In this document: piece by piece, positions 58,121 to 64,000 of the stretch
Position numbering within the stretch: position 1 is the stretch's first letter
How the letters are laid out: each line of letters starts with the position of its first letter
NCBI GenBank assembly: GCA_963555705.1
Contig: OY743174.1
Location: forward strand, 62,704,234 to 62,768,233
Length of the DNA: 64,000 nt
Direction of reading: 5' to 3'
Source of the DNA: Ligustrum vulgare
Taxonomy: Eukaryota > Streptophyta > Magnoliopsida > Lamiales > Oleaceae
Program-made: the position numbers and the translations under genes
Notes under the pieces: model-generated
Told to the model about the DNA's origin: nothing
Databases searched by the model: none
What the model saw: only the letters and a program-made list of their open reading frames with translations

Positions 58121-59269
58121 GTATCTAGCCAATTGAGTAATATGACGGGAGTATGCTCTACAGTTGCATCTAAATGATGAACATTTATATCAGAAACCTG
58201 ATCATTATTAATTAACGCGAACCACTCAATTAAATCCCATATTGTTGCTAGACTGCTGAAATTGCAAAATTGATCTTGAAGATGAATACTTTGATAAAAA
58301 AAATGAAAAGAGAAAAGCTGCTTCATGCTCGGGAGATTTGTGAAAATTTAGATTAAAGGCGCGGCTGCAGTTGTGATCATGGTGTCCAACACTAACTTGG
58401 TGAAAATTAACAAAAGTCCATCAACTTAGTAGGTATACTGTAAGATTTCAAAATTATTATCATATTTTAACTTGTTTAATTATACATATTAACCATATGA
58501 TTAATATTAATAAAATATATAATAAGGGATCAATTGAATAAATTAAAGATTTTAAACAAGGTATAAGTAATATAATCATTGTCATACCATGATGGATTTA
58601 GTTATTATGGACTGAATTTATACTTTAACTGGATATGACTCATTATCGTAACGGATTAGACTATTATGAATACCTTGACTGGATTTGAAGATATGACTCG
58701 CTCACTTATGAAAGGTAATTATTTCATTATATTGACACCGCCTATATGGTCGGTTTATCAATTGAATACATGGAATACTTTACATATATTCATATTTTAT
58801 ATTATTTCAGAAACATCTTAGTTGTTGATTAATTCTAACATATTAGAGGTTGTTGTCAACATATATACGTGGTGGTATAATCCCAATATTATTATTGTTA
58901 ATATGTATACAATATTATTGTTATTTGATACTTCATTAAATGATATCAGAAGTTATCAATACTAAAGTTAAATAATATTTTATCAAATGATATCAGAATT
59001 TATCATTACCAAAAAGTTGGTAAATGTTAATAAAAAATATTTTATCAAGTGGTACCAGAAGTTACCATTATCTGTATTGAAAAGATAGATAAAAATGAAT
59101 TATCCAACAAGAGAATGTTGATGTATGATAAGATAATATCACATGATAGCACGGACATAGTTAATGTGAAAATAATCTCATCAGTATTATGAGATAAATA
59201 TTAGATGATAAATATCTGGAAAAGTTCTTGCATAAACACTTATGTATTCCAGAAGAAGTACATATTTAC
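58121..59269. other. Region between LTR and LOG block, no gene seen
   Basis: Contains repeated phrases such as 'atgatatcagaagttatca' (about 58930-59060, three times), perhaps old copia untranslated sequence. A 75-codon minus-strand frame (58326-58099) has no recognisable domain and runs into the primer site, so it is not called. Confidence 0.4.
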
Positions 59270-59639
59270 TCTAGAAGAAGTAAAAAATATCATCTAAACA
59301 TACTGAAATGATATTATTATTATTACTCCTGAAAAAGTATAAACGAGACATACATGCAAAAGACAAAAGGGGGAAACATTTATGATCTTCAAAAGTAGAT
59401 GTGTATATCAGGTGTAATAATATTCCATACTCTACCACCCCTAATCTTTTTTGTGTGTCTCAAGAGTAAGAATACTCCGTACTCCACCACTCCAAGTCCT
59501 TTTGAGGTTCACAAGATTAAGTTCAAATACTCATCAATATTAAAGGTGTGTCTCAAGAGTAAGAATACCCCGTACTCTATCACCCACAATATTTTGGAGA
59601 TTCACAAGGATAAATTTACATTAACCGGACTCCATTTTC

Positions 59640-60255
59640 GCTTGGCACCCCTTTCTTGCGACCAATCTATCTTTAATCCTGCTGGATCTTGTATTAGAAT
59701 ATATGATTGCAACTTATCCAGCAGCTCCTCGATAATAGGAGCAGAAATAAGGATTCACCTAGAAAATGGAGAGATGAATCCCTATTCCACAGCATAATCA
59801 AGAAATGTTAGCAAAACATCAAAGAAATTGTTAACATTTAAAAGTCCAATAGGCTTGGAATGGAGATCTAATTGAGCCCATGAGGTAATATTAAAGATTT
59901 CCTCTAAAGTACCAAAACCTCCAGGCATGGCAACGAAGGCATCAGAACCATATAACATGCAAGTTATGCGTTCATGGATAGATGACGTCTATACTTCATG
60001 CCCTCGTGTTTTGCCTGCGATATCAGCTAAAGGAATGGGTATAACACCTATCACTCTTGCTTTTTCTGTTTGAGCGGATTGTGAAACACAACCTATCAAT
60101 CTACTGCTACCTCCTCCATATACTAGATTGATACCTTTCTCTCCCAACTTCTTTCCTAAATTCACTGCTACTTCTAGATACCCAAAACATTTCCCTACTT
60201 TTGATCCAAAAAATACACATATAGTTTTGATCTGTCGAAATTTTGGTCCTTCCAT
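59640..60255 (-). pseudogene. LOG: LOG-like cytokinin riboside 5'-monophosphate phosphoribohydrolase pseudogene, copy C
   Basis: From ATG 60255 it reads MEGPKFRQIKTICVFFGSK, then INLVYGGGSSRLIGCVSQ and VIGVIPIPLADIAGKT, a TAG stop, [20 protein letters not shown] with the intact PGGxGTxxE signature, TSWAQLDL and GLLNVNNFF. Stops occur after HEV, YAVE and FSR. The family's KAEMAR segment after HER is replaced. No introns. Better preserved than copy A but clearly not functional. Confidence 0.85.
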
Positions 60256-60469
60256 CTTTGAGAGTATAAGGAAAGAAAAACTTACAAGAAATTGTTATTT
60301 TGGGATGCTTTAAACTGCGAAATTAGCAGACGTTTTAAACTTGAAAATATTCATTATTTACTGCTTTTCTTTTGAAAAAGTTGCTATTTACTTTTGACTA
60401 AATGACACCACTTTTGATATTGTCTCTGAAAGCATATATTTTGCTCCATAATGGATAATCTTTCGGTAA

Positions 60470-61046
60470 TATCTCAGGTACCATCTATTAATACGCGAAA
60501 AATGAAAATACAAAATACTTTGTTAAAACATATATACCATACTGATTTACCTTGTATCAATATTGAGTACCTAAAACATCATTATTTATAACAGCCTGGC
60601 AAACACGATCTTTTGCTATTATATTTTTGAGACTACAACGGTCTTTATCGCTAATGAATTTAGCCCATAAAGATAGTAGCTCACACTGCACATACCCACT
60701 AGGGTGCGTCTCAAGAGTCAATCAGATATCATCCAATGACTCCTTACTCAGTCCACCCTTAATGAAGTCTATCTTATCATCTCGATTTATGGATGAATAT
60801 CCTACTGACTTACAACGGGTATTTACATGTCCATCGAGTACATTTGTAACAACATTTCAATCTTTTTGCTCTTCGCTTCTTTGCAAAAGTACTCTTACCT
60901 AAGTCAGGCATGTGCTTAGAAAATGAATCTGGTAATTTACCAGCTAAACGAACTTTTGCTTCGATCAACCAATGAACATCTTCTGGGATACCTTGATCCA
61001 TCAGCAGCCTCAATCTTTCGAGTCGAACTCGACAAATTTTTTTCAA
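60470..61046 (-). pseudogene. Unrecognised conserved Cys-cluster gene fragment, copy C
   Basis: Starts MKKICRVRLERLRLLMDQG, then WLIEAKVRLAGKLPDSF, KSTFAKKRRAKRL and CYKCTRWTC at 60830. A frameshift follows, and another frame continues with NRDDKIDFIKGGLSKESLDD and later codons (FVFSFFAY, LWSKIYAFRDNI) to about 60400-60470. Matches copy A (3780-4205) and extends it at the C-terminus. Family unknown. Confidence 0.55.
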
Positions 61047-61433
61047 AACATTTATGGGATGATTTGAGTAGTATTTGCGGATATTTGATAATATAACATC
61101 AATTTTAATGGATCTGATCTTCTCCCAAAATGATCTATTTAAATGTATTATTTAACGGGTAAAAGAGCGGTGGCTCCGCGTCTGGTAATTTACCAGCTAA
61201 ACGAACTTTTGCTTCGATCAACCAATGAACATCTTCTGGGATACCTTGATCCATCAGCAGCCTCAATCTTTCGAGTCGAACTCGACAAATTTTTTTCAAA
61301 ACATTTATGGGATGATTTGAGTAGTATTTGCGGATATTTGATAATATAACATCAATTTTAATGGATCTGATCTTCTCCCAAAATGATCTATTTAAATGTA
61401 TTATTTAACGGGTAAAAGAGCGGTGGCTCCGCG
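60928..61433. repeat. Near-perfect 253-bp tandem duplication
   Basis: 60928-61180 is repeated as 61181-61433 with no difference that I can see, starting 'tctggtaatttaccagc' and ending 'cggtggctccgcg'. The unit includes the start of the Cys-cluster gene fragment. Confidence 0.92.
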
Positions 61434-63024
61434 TGTCAGTGATTCCACCAAGAAAAGGGGAAAAGATTTGTAATCAAAAGAAGGGGACAAGGATCATTTT
61501 ATTGAGATTCAGTCTAATCATCTATTTAGATATAATAAATAAAGGTATACTGATTTGTACTATACAGAAATACGAAATGATGAAATGAATACTATATTGA
61601 ACCAGAAGTTCATACATATGTACAAGTGAAATATCTTACTAAATCAGAAGTTCTATAATTTAACATGATTGGTTAGATTCCAATTCAATAATGAGATTTA
61701 TTGAGAATGCAAAATGACATTCATTAAAGAACCAGAAGATTGTTCAGGTTAACAAGTTATCATTGCTGCTTGTTCTCAAAAGCAAATTAATTATCTCACT
61801 AAGAAAATGAATAACTGATTATTTTCTCAAGTAATGATATTACGAACAAAGTGATAAATGCTAACATGAATATATCTTAAAGTTATTAATGATTTTACGA
61901 ATTAGTTGAGATAATAGCATTATGTTGCTAATGGTTTAGCAAATTAAAAGTTTCCAATTATTTGCTATGAGAACAACTTGAATATAAATATTTCTTATGC
62001 AGCAATATTCTACATACAAATATGTGAATACAATGAAATAAATATTTGCTTGTGAAGCTTTATGATTTCTAAGAACTGCGATATCTATATACACTCCAAC
62101 AATACGCACTTGATATATGATTGTGATTATATCGATAATTACGAATGACATGTGTTGCGACATTTTCAGTCGACTGATATAATACAAGATTCTTGAATAT
62201 TATGGGGAAATTAAACAATAACACGCATGAAGCGTGATCAAGCTTAAAGCGTAATTATGCCTGAAGTATAATGACAATCTTAAATAATTAAAATGATCCC
62301 TTTTAAGACTAAATACTCATGGTGAGTAAAATGGACATAATTAAATGATGAGAGATTCAGGTACCTGATGATAGAATATACAAAGAGATCTCTCTATGTT
62401 ATGTTTATATTGAGATGAAATGGAATTGATAAATAAGTCGACTACACACAACCCTCTTATGAAAATGAGATTTTTGAAATTATAATACTTTGGCCAAAAA
62501 TATAAAATCCCAATGTAGGGATTATTGTTATAGGACCTGAAGTCCAAAACAGTTAAATGTGTAATGCCAGCAGTTATTTATACAAATGAGAAATATTACA
62601 CAATCGTAAAAGACGACTCGTTGCGCGCGAAATTTTTCAAAGAACTGACATGACATATGGTGGATGAGACTATAATCTAGATCACTAGTTTGAGATCTTT
62701 GATATACCAATGAGTGAGATCAAAAAGTGTGATTCTCATCTCGGTACTTTGGGAGTTTTCTTTGATGTACCAGTTGATCGCAGTACGTTGGGATTTCAAG
62801 CGAAATGATTATAAATTATATGTCGAAATTGATATCTATTTCAATGATTGATTATACTCCTGCAAATTAGAAATTACAGTTTATAAAGTGCAAGAACATA
62901 CATGTATAAATCATTGAAAGATTCAATTTGCTCAGAATAGTATCATTATAGAATGAAATGTGATTCTTAAAATAACATGTATAAATCATTGAAAGATTCA
63001 ATTTGCTCAGACTATAATATATGA

Positions 63025-63205
63025 ATTCTAAAGGCAAAGCTTAGTGGTTACCAGGGAGGCCTTTGGAATTCATATATTCCAAAGGTCCAAGGTTCGAAAC
63101 CTCCTGGGGACGCGTCCACCTCGCGTGGAACAAATACACACCATGCGGTGGACAATTCGCTGTGTTGGCCGAGCCGTAAGTAGTCATGAGCCTGGTGACG
63201 TCAAC
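63025..63205 (+). mobile_element. tRNA-derived SINE-like sequence
   Basis: Box-B-like GGTTCGAAACC (63091-63101) lies about 45 bases after a box-A-like TTAGTGGTTACCAGG (63041-63055). Between them CCTTTGGAATTCATATATTCCAAAGG forms a hairpin. The sequence is G+C-richer than its surroundings and interrupts the end of the duplicated block. The target duplication was not found. Confidence 0.6.
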
Positions 63206-63692
63206 AATTAGTATCTTAGCAAAATAAACTGCATAATTTTATGAACTCTAATTTACTGTTTAATTGGGTAAAGAACGAATACACAATTATCTTCGAAATC
63301 TATATAATATTATATAATTAATCAATCAACTGTAAGTAAAAGAAAACTCCCAAAGCAAATTTATTATCAAATACCTAAAGCTAAGAGGATGATAAAACGA
63401 ACAATTAATGAATTAAACACGTCTCTAACATCATTAATGATTGAAAAAAATGCACCACAGAATGTAAAAGCCTTAACGTCAAAAACTGTAAAAAGTTATT
63501 TTCACATTTATGTAGGGTATTTCAACCTTTCAGAGAGGATGTCAAGAAATCAAGCATTCATAATTTTAGGAGTTTGAAAATATTCGGTTGCAATTAATGT
63601 ATAATACCGTTACAGTATAACTAGAACGATAAGTATATTGTTATCCAATCTACTTATGCATTCATCTATTTCGACACCCCGAACGACTTTTA

Positions 63693-64000
63693 TCTACACT
63701 ACCTTAAAAGTGTAGATAAGGGAGAATTTTTGACTTCACGATTTTGTCCTCAGATATTTTGCTTTAAACCAACTATGTCCTCTTATATTGATTAATTATT
63801 TAAGTTCAAAAAATAAAGATACTTATTTTGTGCACCCCCATATTCTATTTTTTACAATATATAAAAATTGGGATTTAGGAGAAACTTTTAATTACCAATT
63901 TTTTGTTCATGTAATTAAATATTTTATTTCATTATAATCTTTCAATTATTTATTATTAAAATATTTTTATTGTCCAATAATTCACAATGTTATAATATAA
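63693..64000 (+). mobile_element. 5' end of a Helitron running off the window
   Basis: TCTACACTACCTTAAAAGTG after an A (63692) is nearly identical to the 5' end of the Helitron at 50707 and is followed by similar sequence. The 3' end is not in the window. Confidence 0.6.

Larger units (their letters stand above)
59270..62990. repeat. Duplicated block, copy C (partner 771-5900)
   Basis: Direct-orientation counterpart of 771-5900 without the 1754-bp insertion. It carries its own 253-bp tandem duplication (60928-61433) and a doubled 'tgtctcaagagtaagaatac.ccgtactc' phrase near 59450-59580. 61434-62990 is A+T-rich and gene-free. Confidence 0.8.

Noticed and set aside
58099..58326. 75-codon minus-strand ORF after the copia primer site
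   Set aside because: No domain, and it extends across the primer site into the LTR boundary.

Overview
This window is plant nuclear DNA, most likely from a eudicot. It is A+T-rich, with GT-AG introns and many plant transposable-element families. The recognisable cellular sequences are of plant type: MED15 KIX-domain sequences, LONELY GUY (LOG) cytokinin-activating-enzyme pseudogenes, and a nine-exon gene for a probable plastid membrane protein. I see no bacterial-style operon, CRISPR array, rRNA gene or tRNA gene. Only two genes can be followed from start to stop through consistent splice sites: a short MED15-like gene (+, 7877-14452, 279 codons) and the membrane-protein gene (-, 40646-36530, 177 codons). 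Nearly everything else is mobile or decayed.

Layout. 1-770 is an unassigned repeat ending like an LTR. 771-5900 is a block with an intronless LOG pseudogene and an unrecognised Cys-cluster gene fragment, split by a 1754-bp Athila-like element whose LTR ends are inverted. 6160-7110 is the 3' end of a copia-like element. 7877-14452 is the MED15-like gene, with a solo LTR in intron 3. 15505-16520 is a fold-back element with about 300-bp arms. 18939-20513 is a hAT-like non-autonomous element. 20826-31945 (-) is a decayed endogenous pararetrovirus (Caulimoviridae), itself interrupted by a solo LTR. 32796-35400 holds two more broken MED15 N-terminal copies and a SINE. 36530-40852 is the membrane-protein gene. 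41472-48431 is a complete LTR element with no polymerase but with three tandem-repeat arrays. 48437-57400 is gene-free DNA with two Helitrons, a long diverged direct repeat and remnants of other elements. 57966-63000 is a short copia-type LTR with primer site, followed by the second copy of the LOG/Cys-cluster block. 63025-64000 holds a SINE and the 5' end of a Helitron that runs off the window.

Relations between parts. The LOG blocks at 771-5900 and 59270-62990 are direct repeats about 58 kb apart. One is joined to a 5' LTR and primer site, the other to a polypurine tract and 3' LTR, each LTR about 140 bp. This suggests that one retroelement carried both gene fragments. The MED15 fragments lie on both sides of the pararetrovirus, so the viral cluster sits inside an older tandem array of MED15 copies. 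The viral region reads, on the minus strand: primer site, small ORFs, coat protein with zinc knuckle, movement protein, a protease-like segment, a second protease segment, reverse transcriptase, RNase H, transactivator, then a 35S-like promoter followed by further small ORFs that I cannot name. Every major viral frame is broken, so it is a fossil.
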